Of a stretch of 34,367 bases of DNA, positions 7,706-16,347 are shown piece after piece. The position numbers were made by a program, and so were the translations under genes. The notes under the pieces are model-generated. The model made no database searches. It had not been told where the DNA came from and worked only from the letters and a program-made list of their open reading frames with translations. Each line of letters begins with the position of its first letter. The stretch's first letter is position 1. The stretch comes from Methanomicrobiaceae archaeon (GTDB taxonomy: Archaea; Halobacteriota; Methanomicrobia; Methanomicrobiales; Methanomicrobiaceae): positions 1 through 34,367 of the forward strand of contig JAFGNT010000007.1 of NCBI GenBank assembly GCA_016926855.1. Direction: 5' to 3'.

Positions 7706-8584
7706 ATGGTTCTCGGGAACTACAAGTCTGCAGTTGCGGCCCGTTCGACGGACAAGGGAATCCTTTCCGCGTCCCAGGATGGCGGAATTGTAACCCAGCT
7801 CTTTGCGTTCGCGCTTGATGAGGGCATCATCGACGGCGCCATCGTCGCCGGACAGGGTGCAGAACCCTGGATGCCCGAACCCGTTGTCGCCACCACGAGG
7901 GCGGAACTGTTCGCAGCACGCGGCACGCGCTATACGATCAGCCCGAATATGGCGCTGATCAAGGAGGCGACGCGGTCCTACGGCCTGGACAAGGTTGGAA
8001 TCGTCGGCACCCCCTGCCAGATGCAGGGTCTCCGCAAGGCACAGCTCTACCCGATCGGCATGCGCGACGTCCCCGACAAGATTGCACTCGCAATCGGCAT
8101 CTTCTGCATGGAAAACTTCCCGTACCAGGGTCTCGAGACCATGGTGGAAGACCACTGCACCGTGAAGATGGAGTCGGCCGTCAAGATGGATATCGGCAAG
8201 GGCAAGTTCTCGGTGTACACCGAGCGCGGTGGCCTGTCCCAGATTCCCTTAAAGCTGACCCACAAGTACGAGCAGCCCGGCTGCCACGTCTGTCTCGACT
8301 ACGTCTCCAACCTCGCCGATGTTTCCACGGGATCCGTGGGCACGCCCGACGGATGGAGTACAGTCTTTGTGCGGACCAAGGTCGGCGACAGCGTATGGGC
8401 ACGGGCAGTCGATGCAGGATGCTTCGAGACCAAGCCTATCGAGGATGTCAAACCCGGTCTGGAACTCGTGACAAAGCTGGCAACAGACAAGATCACGAAG
8501 AACCAGAAGACGGTGGAGGCCCGCGCATCCTTCGGCGTGAAAGCTGACGGATCCGGGAAGGCGCTCAGGAATCCCTACCTCTAA
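7706..8584 (+). CDS. frhB: Coenzyme F420-reducing hydrogenase, beta subunit (F420/FAD-binding)
   Basis: FrhB holds FAD and a 4Fe-4S cluster and passes hydride to F420. The protein starts MVLGNYKSAVAARSTD, then SQDGGIVTQL, GTPCQMQGLRKAQ and FCMENFPY. The C-terminal Cys/Gly segment GCHVCLDYVSNLADVSTGS is the conserved FrhB-family region. Start ATG 7706 has GGAGG (7692-7696) nine nt upstream. The in-frame GTG 7700 is too close to the ribosome site. The start lies 3 nt past the frhG stop, so coupling is likely. Length is 292 residues. Homologous domains occur in other F420 oxidoreductases (FpoF, FdhB), but the operon position settles the call. Confidence 0.96.
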   Translation: MVLGNYKSAVAARSTDKGILSASQDGGIVTQLFAFALDEGIIDGAIVAGQGAEPWMPEPVVATTRAELFAARGTRYTISPNMALIKEATRSYGLDKVGIVGTPCQMQGLRKAQLYPIGMRDVPDKIALAIGIFCMENFPYQGLETMVEDHCTVKMESAVKMDIGKGKFSVYTERGGLSQIPLKLTHKYEQPGCHVCLDYVSNLADVSTGSVGTPDGWSTVFVRTKVGDSVWARAVDAGCFETKPIEDVKPGLELVTKLATDKITKNQKTVEARASFGVKADGSGKALRNPYL

Positions 8585-8602
8585 ATTTTTCTTTATTTTT
8601 CC
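8585..8602 (+). terminator. T-rich terminator of the frh operon
   Basis: AATTTTTCTTTATTTTT directly follows the frhB stop codon. It is a typical archaeal oligo-T termination signal without an obvious hairpin. Confidence 0.5.
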
Positions 8603-8675
8603 GTAACCGGGTATATATATCCGGATTGTGAAAAAAAATGCAGAAATCCTGTTAAATGGTCCCTTTCTGGTTTCG

Positions 8676-8689
8676 TATATCTTTATTAA
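8676..8689 (+). promoter_or_regulatory. TATA-like element for a leaderless transcript
   Basis: TATATCTTTATTAA is centred about 28 nt before ATG 8712, and no ribosome site lies between. This spacing matches a leaderless archaeal transcript starting at or next to the start codon. Confidence 0.5.
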
Positions 8690-8711
8690 CAACTATTCCT
8701 GATATTTACCC

Positions 8712-10238
8712 ATGCAGGGTGATGAGGAGACGATTGCACGGATTCTCAATTCCCTGAAGTTCCGTCCGAAAGGGATGACGATAACAGATATCTCGCGCCA
8801 GCTGAACATTAACCGGAATTCGATTGCAAAATACCTGCAGATTCTTTTAATCTCCGGCCAGGTCGGGGTTCAGGTGCTGGGCAATGCCAAGGTCTACACG
8901 ATCTCCGATCGCATCCCGATCTCCTCGATGCTTTCATGCTCATCGGATTTTATTGTTGTCCTTGATGAGGATGCCCGGATCATCCACGTCAACGGGGGAT
9001 ACCTCGATTTCACAGGCCGGGAGTCTTCTGATTTGATCAACCGGAAAGTGACAGAGGCGGACCTGCCCCTGCTCAGTGATCCCGGGATAACGGAGATGAT
9101 CGAAGAGTGCAACGCGGGAACGGGAACAACCCGCGAGGTTCTGTTCGATGATGGCGACAGGACATGCCATTTCCGGCTGAAGTTCATTCCTACGGTATTT
9201 GAAGGCGGAAACAAGGGCGTCACCGCTATTATGGAGGATGTCACCAGTCTCAAGGAGACCGAAGAGGCCCTCAGAAAGAGCGAGGAGAGGTACCGGACAA
9301 TTGTTGAGGATCAGACGGATCTGATCTGCCGGTTCCTTCCTGACGGAACGATAACATTTGCCAACAGCGCATTCTGCCGGTATTTTTCGATGCCCCGTGA
9401 GGAGATCGTCGGCACGGTCATCTTCTCCTATATCCTCGAGGATGACCGGGACACGGTAAAGGCCCAAATTAGCGCGCTCACGGGAGAACAGCCGGTATGC
9501 AATTCAGAGCACCGTGTCATGCTCCCTCAGGAGGGGATGGAGTGGCGGAGCTCGAAAGATATTTTCTGGCACCTGTGGACGACCCGGCTTATTATACACA
9601 ATCCGATCGACGAAACGCCCGAGTACCAGATTGTCGGGCGCGATATCACCAAGGAGAAAGAGCGCGAAGGCATGGTCAAGCGGTATTACAAGTACATGGA
9701 ATTCCTTGCCCAGACTGCGATGAATTTCATCGACATGCCTCCCGGCACCGACATCCACAAAAATATCGGCAAACACCTGCAGATCCTTGTTCCGGAAGCT
9801 CTCTATATAGCTGTCTTCTCCTGTCACGACGGCGATCCGGATGTCACCATACGATTTGACGGGGGTGGCCTGATCCCGGAGCAGTTTGCCGGTATCGCAG
9901 GCTGCACACCGGAAAAGATGGTACGGGAGCTGACCGGAAAGGGGCGGAACGGTCTCCTGCAGGGCGAGCTTATTAAACTGAGCGGCGGAGTGGAGCACCT
10001 GCTGGACGGAATCGTCAGCCCTTCACGTGCGAAGAGGATTAAAAAGGAACTGGATCTGGGGGGTATTTACATGATGGGACTCCTGGCGGGTCCCTCGCTC
10101 CTGGGAGGGGCATTCTTCCTGCTCCCCCGGGGATCGGAGCTCAAAGACAAGTTTGTTATCGAGACGTACCTGCATCAGGCATCTTCCGCACTGAAACATT
10201 TCGGTGGCGGTGATGAGCCCGGATCCGGTGTTGCATGA
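8712..10238 (+). CDS. Winged-helix/PAS sensory regulator
   Basis: This is a cytoplasmic regulator of 508 residues with no membrane segment. Residues 1-70 form a winged helix-turn-helix (MTITDISRQLNINRNSIAKYLQ, with GQV and the wing GNAKVYTIS). A PAS domain at about 72-180 ends in AIMEDVTSLKETEEAL. A second PAS at about 190-320 begins KSEERYRTIVEDQTDLIC. A C-terminal region (about 330-495) has GAF-like features. It has no histidine-kinase H box or ATPase motifs, so it probably binds DNA and senses a ligand or redox state. Its first 110 residues are clearly paralogous to the protein at 12604-13803, including VPIS/IPISSMLxxSSDxxVVL. Its target is unknown; frh lies directly upstream. Confidence 0.8.
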   Translation: MQGDEETIARILNSLKFRPKGMTITDISRQLNINRNSIAKYLQILLISGQVGVQVLGNAKVYTISDRIPISSMLSCSSDFIVVLDEDARIIHVNGGYLDFTGRESSDLINRKVTEADLPLLSDPGITEMIEECNAGTGTTREVLFDDGDRTCHFRLKFIPTVFEGGNKGVTAIMEDVTSLKETEEALRKSEERYRTIVEDQTDLICRFLPDGTITFANSAFCRYFSMPREEIVGTVIFSYILEDDRDTVKAQISALTGEQPVCNSEHRVMLPQEGMEWRSSKDIFWHLWTTRLIIHNPIDETPEYQIVGRDITKEKEREGMVKRYYKYMEFLAQTAMNFIDMPPGTDIHKNIGKHLQILVPEALYIAVFSCHDGDPDVTIRFDGGGLIPEQFAGIAGCTPEKMVRELTGKGRNGLLQGELIKLSGGVEHLLDGIVSPSRAKRIKKELDLGGIYMMGLLAGPSLLGGAFFLLPRGSELKDKFVIETYLHQASSALKHFGGGDEPGSGVA

Positions 10239-10277
10239 GAACCCGGATTCGGACACACCCCGACATTCCTGCCCGAA

Positions 10278-10766
10278 TCAGTCCTGCCCCGAAAAGATCC
10301 TTACCGGATCGATGGTTGCGTCAATAAGCAGATCAAACGCAAGTGAATCGAGCCACCCGGTTTTCTGAAACATATTCATAAAGCAAATGCCGACCGTTCG
10401 GGCGGTGTAGTGAGCGACCGTCTCGGATGCCATCTCTGCGGTGACGGGTACGCCCGGCATTGAGAGGCCTCCCATTATTACGATAACAGCAGGTGAGAGG
10501 CTGACCGGCCCTTCCGTCACCTGCATCCCGACGCCCTCACGAAGTGCAAGCGGCTTTGCACGTGATTCTTCGAAATAGGGGACGTATACCTGTTGTACCG
10601 GGAGATCCCGGATGGCGAACGCGAGCAGCTCAATAAACGGCGTGCACGTCCCGGGGCAGCCGTAATACACGATCTGGTCGCCGTCACCGAGACTCGCTTC
10701 CATGATATATTTCTTAAACGGGCGAAGCATTCCCGGAACTCCTGTCATCTGTTCAATCTGTTTCAT
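10278..10766 (-). CDS. DUF2124-type conserved methanogen protein
   Basis: This is a soluble protein of about 162 residues. GMLRPFKKYI, then YYGCPGTCTPFIELLAFAIRD, VIMGGLSMPGVPV and GICFMNMFQKTGWLD match the pattern I associate with DUF2124, a family of unknown function found in methanogens. The CPGTC motif invites a metal or redox role, but this is not established. ATG 10766 was chosen; a TTG at 10778 would add MIAG. A TATA-like ACTTTTATG at about 10794-10803 precedes it. The gene is convergent with the upstream regulator (39-nt gap) and divergent from the next gene. Confidence 0.7.
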   Translation of the reverse strand: MKQIEQMTGVPGMLRPFKKYIMEASLGDGDQIVYYGCPGTCTPFIELLAFAIRDLPVQQVYVPYFEESRAKPLALREGVGMQVTEGPVSLSPAVIVIMGGLSMPGVPVTAEMASETVAHYTARTVGICFMNMFQKTGWLDSLAFDLLIDATIDPVRIFSGQD

Positions 10767-10848
10767 ACCTGCTATCAACGTTTATCACCCGCATAAAAGT
10801 ATTCATTATGTCAGCCGACAAGTGGTCGGTGATGGGAGGGGAAAGAGG

Positions 10849-11406
10849 GTGCATGTGAGCAGAATACTATTATGTGGCGTGGTGGCGGGAATGCTGCTGT
10901 GTGTCGCTTCCGTATCGGCGGCTGTCACGATCACACCTGAGGGTGACAAATATGTGGGGGATGTACTCAGCCTCGATGGCACGACGGTCTTTTCACCGGG
11001 GAACCGGATTCTTGTGACGATCGAGCAGCTTTCGTTCGGACCCACCAACAAATCGGCCTCGCCCGGAATCGGCGGCATGTCGGGCCAGGTGACGGTGGAA
11101 GGGGGCGGGGGAGGTGCGAACCGGTGGTACATGACGGTGGATACTGCGTCGTATCCTCCCGGTGACTACCTCGTGACGGCAGAGGTGCTTGAAACCGATG
11201 TCGTCGAAACCGCCACCTTCACCCTGCTTCCCCGGCGGGTGACCCTGCCGGAGACCGGGACACCTGCCGTGACCGGACCGGCCACCGTTTCGCCGCTAAC
11301 GGAAAGTCCGCTCCCGACGGCAACGCAGGCAGGTGGGGCTGCATGGGCCGTATGTGCCGGTTTGCTGGTGGTGAGCGCGTATCTCCGGCAGCGCAGGCCC
11401 CGATAA
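10849..11406 (+). CDS. Exported protein with C-terminal membrane anchor, function unknown
   Basis: I do not recognise the family. The first ~25 residues form a signal peptide (hydrophobic ILLCGVVAGMLLCVASVSA followed by AV). An all-beta, Ig-like globular part of about 110 residues begins TITPEGDKYVGDVLSLDGT and contains a Gly-rich loop (EGGGGGANRW). A Thr/Pro/Ser-rich stalk is followed by a final hydrophobic helix AAWAVCAGLLVVSAYL with a basic end, RQRRPR. This is the layout of methanogen cell-surface proteins held by a C-terminal anchor. GTG 10849 was chosen because GGAGGGG lies 7 nt upstream; GTG 10855 is an alternative. Confidence 0.72.
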   Translation: MHVSRILLCGVVAGMLLCVASVSAAVTITPEGDKYVGDVLSLDGTTVFSPGNRILVTIEQLSFGPTNKSASPGIGGMSGQVTVEGGGGGANRWYMTVDTASYPPGDYLVTAEVLETDVVETATFTLLPRRVTLPETGTPAVTGPATVSPLTESPLPTATQAGGAAWAVCAGLLVVSAYLRQRRPR

Positions 11407-11515
11407 AGCGTGTTCTGACCACGCGAAGGGCAGATCGTTTTCACCCGGATGGCGTTTTGAACAGGTGTCTCCGACCGATATACTCATAGATGCCGGTGGA
11501 GAATAGTAGATCCGC

Positions 11516-12175
11516 ATGGTACGCATGGCGGGTGAAAAAAACAGCTATCTGAAGCGTCGTGTACGGGAACTGCTGGTTTTAGCTGTTTTCTCCACTGTGT
11601 TTCTTGTCCTGCTTGCGTGGGTGCTGAACCCGCTTTTTCTCATCGGTATTCCCTTTCCCCTCATCTATTTCCGCGGAAAACGAAAGGCATATCGCGCCGG
11701 CATTCGGGGCGAGGACGCCGTTACCGGTATCCTGCAGGGATTTGACGACCGGTACACCCTGCTCAACGGGGTGCGGATCCCCGGCGCCGACGGTGATATC
11801 GATCACGTGCTCGTGGGGCCGAAGGGGGTCTTTGTCATCGAAACGAAGAATTACCGGGGTTTTGTTGCCTGCCGGGGTGATGCGTGGTACCGAAAGGTCA
11901 GGGATACCTGGGTCCCTCTCGGGAGAAGCCCGAGCAAACAGGCGAAGTACAACGCATCCGTGCTCAATGAGTATCTCAAAGGGCGGCACCTCGGGGAATG
12001 GGTATATGCCGTAGTGGTCTTCGCAAATCCTGCAATGAAATCGATCTTTGAGGACACGACAGTTGATATCGTCTATGGAGACGACCTGCGGGCACACATC
12101 CTCACGTACCCGAATCTCCTTACCGTGAACCGGGCGGATGAGATCGCTTCCGCACTTATCGCTGCAGCCGGATAA
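11516..12175 (+). CDS. Membrane-anchored NERD (nuclease-related) domain protein
   Basis: Two adjacent hydrophobic segments (about residues 18-52) are followed by a basic stretch, FRGKRKAYRAG, and then a NERD domain. Recognisable NERD features are GIRGEDAV, the GADGDIDHVLVGPKGVFVIETKNYRG core with the acidic DIDH and ETKN nuclease-like residues, and QAKYNASVLNEYL. NERD domains belong to the restriction-endonuclease-like fold and are presumed nucleases, so a membrane-tethered nuclease facing the cytoplasm is possible. Length is 219 residues. A TATA-like GATATACT (11478-11485) gives a very short leader. ATG 11525 is an alternative start. Flanking genes give no functional hint. Confidence 0.8.
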   Translation: MVRMAGEKNSYLKRRVRELLVLAVFSTVFLVLLAWVLNPLFLIGIPFPLIYFRGKRKAYRAGIRGEDAVTGILQGFDDRYTLLNGVRIPGADGDIDHVLVGPKGVFVIETKNYRGFVACRGDAWYRKVRDTWVPLGRSPSKQAKYNASVLNEYLKGRHLGEWVYAVVVFANPAMKSIFEDTTVDIVYGDDLRAHILTYPNLLTVNRADEIASALIAAAG

Positions 12176-12187
12176 AAAAATGAAGGA

Positions 12188-12505
12188 TCAGACCATCGTG
12201 GAGCCCCAGAGGGTATGTTCATACCGCTGTGCTTTTTCGGCCCCGCGGGTGCAGAAGAACTTGTGCTTCAGCCCCATCTCCTTTGTAATCGGACAGGTCG
12301 GGCAGATGCAGCTTTTCTCCTCGGAGATGCACATAAAGCTCTTTCCGGTCGCACAGAAAAGCGTCTCACCGGCCTCCTTTGCGCAGGTGTTGTAACTCGG
12401 GCAGGTCGGGCAGGGACACCGGTTTTTAAGGTTTTTCACCATCTCCATCCGGTTTTCGGGGGCCATCTCCTTCATGGCACGCATTTTCTCTTCAAACAAA
12501 TCCAT
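12188..12505 (-). CDS. Small cysteine-rich DUF2769-type protein
   Basis: This is a protein of about 105 residues with a dense cysteine pattern: CPCPTCPSYNTC, LFCATGKSFMC, CICPTCP, and FFCTRG near the end. It probably binds zinc or an iron-sulfur cluster. The arrangement matches my recollection of DUF2769, a methanogen family of unknown function. ATG 12505 (MDLFEEKMRAMKEM) was chosen because AGGATGAT sits about 4 nt upstream. In-frame ATG 12514, GTG 12529 and TTG 12532 would lengthen it. The TATA box at 12541-12556 predicts a short leader. It is convergent with the NERD gene, with only 12 nt between them. Confidence 0.72.
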   Translation of the reverse strand: MDLFEEKMRAMKEMAPENRMEMVKNLKNRCPCPTCPSYNTCAKEAGETLFCATGKSFMCISEEKSCICPTCPITKEMGLKHKFFCTRGAEKAQRYEHTLWGSTMV

Positions 12506-12540
12506 AACTATCATCCTGTATTTATTCACCAAAATATTAG

Positions 12541-12556
12541 TATAAATATATATAGC
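12541..12556 (-). promoter_or_regulatory. TATA box for the DUF2769-type gene
   Basis: On the reverse strand this reads GCTATATATATTTATA, a strong TATA element. Its centre at about 12548 predicts a start near 12522, about 17 nt before ATG 12505. Confidence 0.5.
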
Positions 12557-12603
12557 TATCCGTATGAAAAAAGCCGGACGCGGGTGATCCCGTCCGCCTG
12601 CAT

Positions 12604-13803
12604 TCAGGATTCCGTGAATTCTTCAAACAGCTGATAGCGGCGTTTCAGGAAATCGCGCATTTCCATTGATTCGAGCCATCCACAGTCGAGCTGCGTGAGG
12701 ATGCCGTTGATGATGTGTGCCTGCTCGAGGATTTTTTCGCTTGCCTCACCGGGGAGCATGTCCTCGTAGGCGACGATAACCGACAGCGGATTTCTGATGT
12801 GATTCGTAAGTGTGGCAAACTGTGCAAGATTTTTCTCGATCTGCGTGAATGCCTCGCGTTCAAGCTGTTGCATCTCCTTCCGCTCGGTGATGTCACGAGA
12901 GATGGCGATCATCACCAGCCTCTGGTTCAGTTCGAAGAGGTGAGTACTCGTCTCGACCGGGATGCGGGTGCCGTCCTTCCTGAGCTGAATCTCCTCGAAT
13001 GTGGCATGCCCCTCGCGGAATATCCTGTCCAGAAATTCCGGGTAGAGTTCAAGGCTTTCGGCTGAAGTAACCGCTTCCAGGTTCATCTGGAGCAGTGCTT
13101 CCCGGGTATAGCCGAGTTTTTCGCATGCAACATCGTTGACTTCAATAAATCCTGCCGTATGCCCGTCGTCAGTGATGGCATGAAGGATGATCGAGTCGTT
13201 TGCGTTATTAAAGAGCATCCGGAATTTTTTCTCGTTCTCGATCAGCGCATCCATCGATCGCTTCTGTTCTGTGATCTCCTCGAGGAGAATGGTAATGCCG
13301 GGCGATCCGTCGGTAAATGCCGTCGGGATGATCTTCATCCGGAAAAACAGCTCCTCATCGTCCTTTAGAATGCGGATCTCCTCGATTACCTCCTCACCCT
13401 CAAGGGCACTGTCTATCCTCTTCTGGATGCTGAGGTCCGGGGAGACGGGGTGAAGTACGTTATGAATGGGTTTATCGAGTAATTTTTCCCGGGTCAGGTT
13501 GAAGAGGCGCAGAAAATTCGTATTCGCATCCACCACTCTCTGCTCTTTTGAGAGCACGACTACCATATCTGAAGAAAAATTGAGCATTGCCGAGATAGGA
13601 ACCCTCTGGGAGAGGTAGTAGACCTTCGCCTGCCCGTAGGGCTCCATGTCCACCTGTCCCGACGTGCGGAGCACATCAAGATATCTCGCCACGGAAATGC
13701 GGTTCATACCGATTGCTTCGGCGATCTGTGTGACCGACATGCCCCGGGGATTCGCCCGTAAAACGTCCAGTATAGCTGAGTATTCTTTATGGTCCTCGAC
13801 CAT
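12604..13803 (-). CDS. Winged-helix/PAS regulator with kinase-like dimerisation helix but no ATPase domain
   Basis: A winged helix-turn-helix (residues ~1-70: SVTQIAEAIGMNRISVARYL, SGQV, GQAKVYYLS) is followed by PAS1 (~75-185, ending ILLEEITEQKRSMDAL) and PAS2 (~190-320, starting NEKKFRMLFNNANDSI and ending IAISRDITERKEMQQL). The C-terminal region resembles a histidine-kinase DHp helix (LAQFATLTNHIRNPLSVIVAYEDML, with a His-Ile-Arg-Asn-Pro box). The protein stops about 60 residues later without N, G1 or G2 motifs, so autophosphorylation seems impossible alone. ATG 13803 gives MVEDHKEYSAIL. A TATA element lies about 26 nt upstream with no ribosome site, again suggesting a leaderless message. 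It is a paralogue of the regulator at 8712-10238. Confidence 0.8.
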   Translation of the reverse strand: MVEDHKEYSAILDVLRANPRGMSVTQIAEAIGMNRISVARYLDVLRTSGQVDMEPYGQAKVYYLSQRVPISAMLNFSSDMVVVLSKEQRVVDANTNFLRLFNLTREKLLDKPIHNVLHPVSPDLSIQKRIDSALEGEEVIEEIRILKDDEELFFRMKIIPTAFTDGSPGITILLEEITEQKRSMDALIENEKKFRMLFNNANDSIILHAITDDGHTAGFIEVNDVACEKLGYTREALLQMNLEAVTSAESLELYPEFLDRIFREGHATFEEIQLRKDGTRIPVETSTHLFELNQRLVMIAISRDITERKEMQQLEREAFTQIEKNLAQFATLTNHIRNPLSVIVAYEDMLPGEASEKILEQAHIINGILTQLDCGWLESMEMRDFLKRRYQLFEEFTES

Positions 13804-13824
13804 AATTAATTCAACAGCGTCTAC

Positions 13825-13834
13825 GTATAAAAAT
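13825..13834 (-). promoter_or_regulatory. TATA element for a leaderless transcript
   Basis: On the reverse strand TTTTTATACG is centred about 26 nt before ATG 13803. There is no ribosome site between. The geometry is the same as at the paralogous gene at 8712. Confidence 0.5.
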
Positions 13835-13854
13835 GATTCTCTTGTGATTATCAT

Positions 13855-14131
13855 TTGTGGTTATTTCAGCGATTTATCAAACAGGATAAATTCATTTGAT
13901 TATCATTATGCTCCGGAAAAGCTCATATACGCGCACCACCTGTCTTAATGACTATTTGCCGCTAAATATGGGGGAATCTGCATTCGGGGAGGATTTGGAT
14001 GTTTCGATGTTTTTCCGGTTGTCGTGGGGGCATATTTCCTCCGGATGCGGCGCGCCGTTAAGGTCTGGAATTATACAGCCTGGGCCCGGGTGGCGAAGAC
14101 GCGAAAAAATAGTGTAAAAAAATGGGGGTAT
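13855..14131. other. Intergenic stretch without a supported gene
   Basis: This lies between the 5' end of the PAS regulator and the 3' end of aEF2. It has an AT-rich left half (13855-13960) and a GC-rich right half containing the 10-bp palindrome CGGCGCGCCG (14048-14057). A 73-codon forward frame (13896-14117) has no motif and odd composition, so I do not call it. A-rich stretches at 14104-14120 read as T-runs on the reverse strand and could end the aEF2 transcript. Confidence 0.3.
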
Positions 14132-16324
14132 CTACGCCAGATAATCTTCCGGCTTTGGGATCTGCTCTTTTAAGCCCTTGCGTTTGCGGATTTCCCGCAC
14201 AACGTCGTTGAGCATGCCTGCAGGCACCGTCTCGAATCCGGCGAATTCGGTGCTCCACATGGCACGTCCCTCTGTTGCGGAACGGACGTCGCCTGCAAAC
14301 CCGAAGAGCTCGGCCACCGGTGCATTGCCGATGACGGTAATGGTGTCACCCTCGGACTGCATGTCCAGCACCTGGCCGCGACGGCCCTGGATCTGGCCCG
14401 TCGCGCTGCCCATGTGGTCCTGCGGGACGGTGATCTGGATATGCTGAATCGGCTCGAGCAAGGTGTCCCCTGCCAGAAGGATGCCGGCCTTGACGGCTGC
14501 GCGAACCGCAGGGATGACCTGGGCGGGGCCCCGGTGAATAGCGTCCTCGTGGAGCTTCACATCGACAAGGCGGATTTTTAAGTTCTGGACATGTTCGTCG
14601 GCAAGCGGGCCGCCGGCGAGTGCTTCCCGCCAGCCTTCGAACACCAGTTCCATCGTTTCATTCAGGTACTGGATACCCTTCGTCATGTCGAGGAACACAT
14701 TGGTGTCCTGGATCGCCTTGACATTCTTTGCTTCATCCTTGCTAAAGCCGACGGCGACCAGCGCGTCCCTGCGTTCGAGGGCGGGCTGGTTCATCGAAAT
14801 TTCGCCGTCTTTGATCTTCTGCACGACCACGGGGTCCAGCGGCTCAAGCTCGATGTAGAACCGGTTGTGGCGGTTCGGCGACTTTCCTTCGACAGGGCCT
14901 GCCATTTTGGTCACTGTCTCGCGGTATACCACAATCGGTGTCGAGGTGATGATTTCAACGCCCTTGTCACGTTTGATACGGCCCGTGATGATCTCGAGGT
15001 GCAGTTCGCCCATGCCCGAGATCAGGTGCTCGCCGGTCTCCTCGTTGATGGTAACCTGCACCGTCGGGTCTTCTTTGGCGACCTGCCTGAGAACGGTGAC
15101 GAGTTTGGGGAGATCCTTCATGTTTTTCGCTTCCACGGCGACTGTCATGACAGGTTCGCTGTAATGCTTCAGTGACTCGAACGGTGTCACGTCCATGAGC
15201 GAGCTTACCGTCGACCCGACAATGGCATCCTTCAGCCCTGTGACGGCGGCAATATTACCTGCAGGAAGCGCTTCCACTTCGATCCTCTCGGCACCCATGA
15301 AGATGCCGACACTGGCAAGCCGGTTGACACGCAGTGCAGACCCCATCACGTAGACTTCCGTCCCGCGCCGGAGTGTGCCCGAGAAGAGGCGCCCGGTAGC
15401 GACTTCGCCGGCGTGCGGATCGAAGGAGATATCGGTGACCATCAGCTGGACCGGCCCTTCCGGGTCGCAGGTGAGCATCGAGGTCCCTGCCTTCGTCGTC
15501 TTGTCCCCGTGCCAGATGATGTTGACACGGCGTTTCTGGGCGTCGAATGGATCCGGAAGGTGATGGACGACCATATCGAGGAGGACATCGGAGAGGGGGC
15601 TGTTCTTTGCGAGCCACTTCATATCGCCTGACGTGCACTTCTCGTATACGTCCTTGAACGATACACCGGTCTTCTTCATATACGGGGCGGAGACCGCCCA
15701 GTTATAGAGCGCGGACCCGAAGGCGACGGTGCCGTTTGCGGCATCAAGTCTCCAGCCGGCCTTGTACCGCTCCTCGTTCATGCCTTTGATGAGCTTGTTC
15801 ACCTTGTCGATGACCCTTCCAAGGCGGATCTGCATCTCGGTCTCATCGACCTTGAGTTCGTTGATGAGACGGTCCACTTTATTGATGAAGAGGACGGGGC
15901 GGACTCCCTCCTTCAGCGCCTGCCGGAGAACTGTCTCGGTCTGGGGCATTGTGCCCTCGACTGCGTCCACGAGGACGACGGCACCGTCCACGGCACGCAT
16001 TGCACGGGTGACATCTCCCCCGAAGTCGACGTGACCGGGAGTGTCAATCATGTTGATGAGGTATTCATCTCCCTCATACGTATGCACCATCGAAACGTTG
16101 CTTGAGTCAATCGTGATACCGCGGGCCTGTTCCTCCTCGTCGGAGTCCATAAAGAGCTGTCTGCCCGCCAGCTCTTCGCTGATCATGCCCGCTCCGGCAA
16201 GCAGGTTGTCGGAGAGCGTGGTTTTTCCGTGATCGATGTGGGCGACGATTCCAATGTTCCTGATAAACTCAGGCTTGTCCATCAGTCCCGTGACCTTCTC
16301 TACCATCTTTTTCCGTCTGGTCAT
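14132..16324 (-). CDS. fusA: Translation elongation factor aEF-2
   Basis: aEF-2 is the GTPase that moves tRNAs and mRNA through the ribosome. The P-loop AHIDHGKTT is at about residues 28-36, with RGITIDSS (switch I), [11 protein letters not shown] (G3) and NKVDRL (G4). [15 protein letters not shown] near residue 595 contains the histidine normally converted to diphthamide. Length is 730 residues. ATG 16324 gives the archaeal [12 protein letters not shown] start; upstream in-frame codons would add MWCNY. GGTG lies about 7 nt before it. It is the last gene of rps12-rps7-aEF2. The usual partners tuf (EF-1 alpha) and rps10 do not follow. Confidence 0.97.
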   Translation of the reverse strand: MTRRKKMVEKVTGLMDKPEFIRNIGIVAHIDHGKTTLSDNLLAGAGMISEELAGRQLFMDSDEEEQARGITIDSSNVSMVHTYEGDEYLINMIDTPGHVDFGGDVTRAMRAVDGAVVLVDAVEGTMPQTETVLRQALKEGVRPVLFINKVDRLINELKVDETEMQIRLGRVIDKVNKLIKGMNEERYKAGWRLDAANGTVAFGSALYNWAVSAPYMKKTGVSFKDVYEKCTSGDMKWLAKNSPLSDVLLDMVVHHLPDPFDAQKRRVNIIWHGDKTTKAGTSMLTCDPEGPVQLMVTDISFDPHAGEVATGRLFSGTLRRGTEVYVMGSALRVNRLASVGIFMGAERIEVEALPAGNIAAVTGLKDAIVGSTVSSLMDVTPFESLKHYSEPVMTVAVEAKNMKDLPKLVTVLRQVAKEDPTVQVTINEETGEHLISGMGELHLEIITGRIKRDKGVEIITSTPIVVYRETVTKMAGPVEGKSPNRHNRFYIELEPLDPVVVQKIKDGEISMNQPALERRDALVAVGFSKDEAKNVKAIQDTNVFLDMTKGIQYLNETMELVFEGWREALAGGPLADEHVQNLKIRLVDVKLHEDAIHRGPAQVIPAVRAAVKAGILLAGDTLLEPIQHIQITVPQDHMGSATGQIQGRRGQVLDMQSEGDTITVIGNAPVAELFGFAGDVRSATEGRAMWSTEFAGFETVPAGMLNDVVREIRKRKGLKEQIPKPEDYLA

Positions 16325-16347
16325 ATAATTACACCACAAAAAAAGTA

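Noticed and set aside
14048-14057. Palindrome CGGCGCGCCG
   Set aside because: Ten bases in GC-rich DNA are expected by chance, and it has no promoter context.
13896-14117. 73-codon forward frame in the gap before aEF2
   Set aside because: No motif, no ribosome site and unnatural composition.
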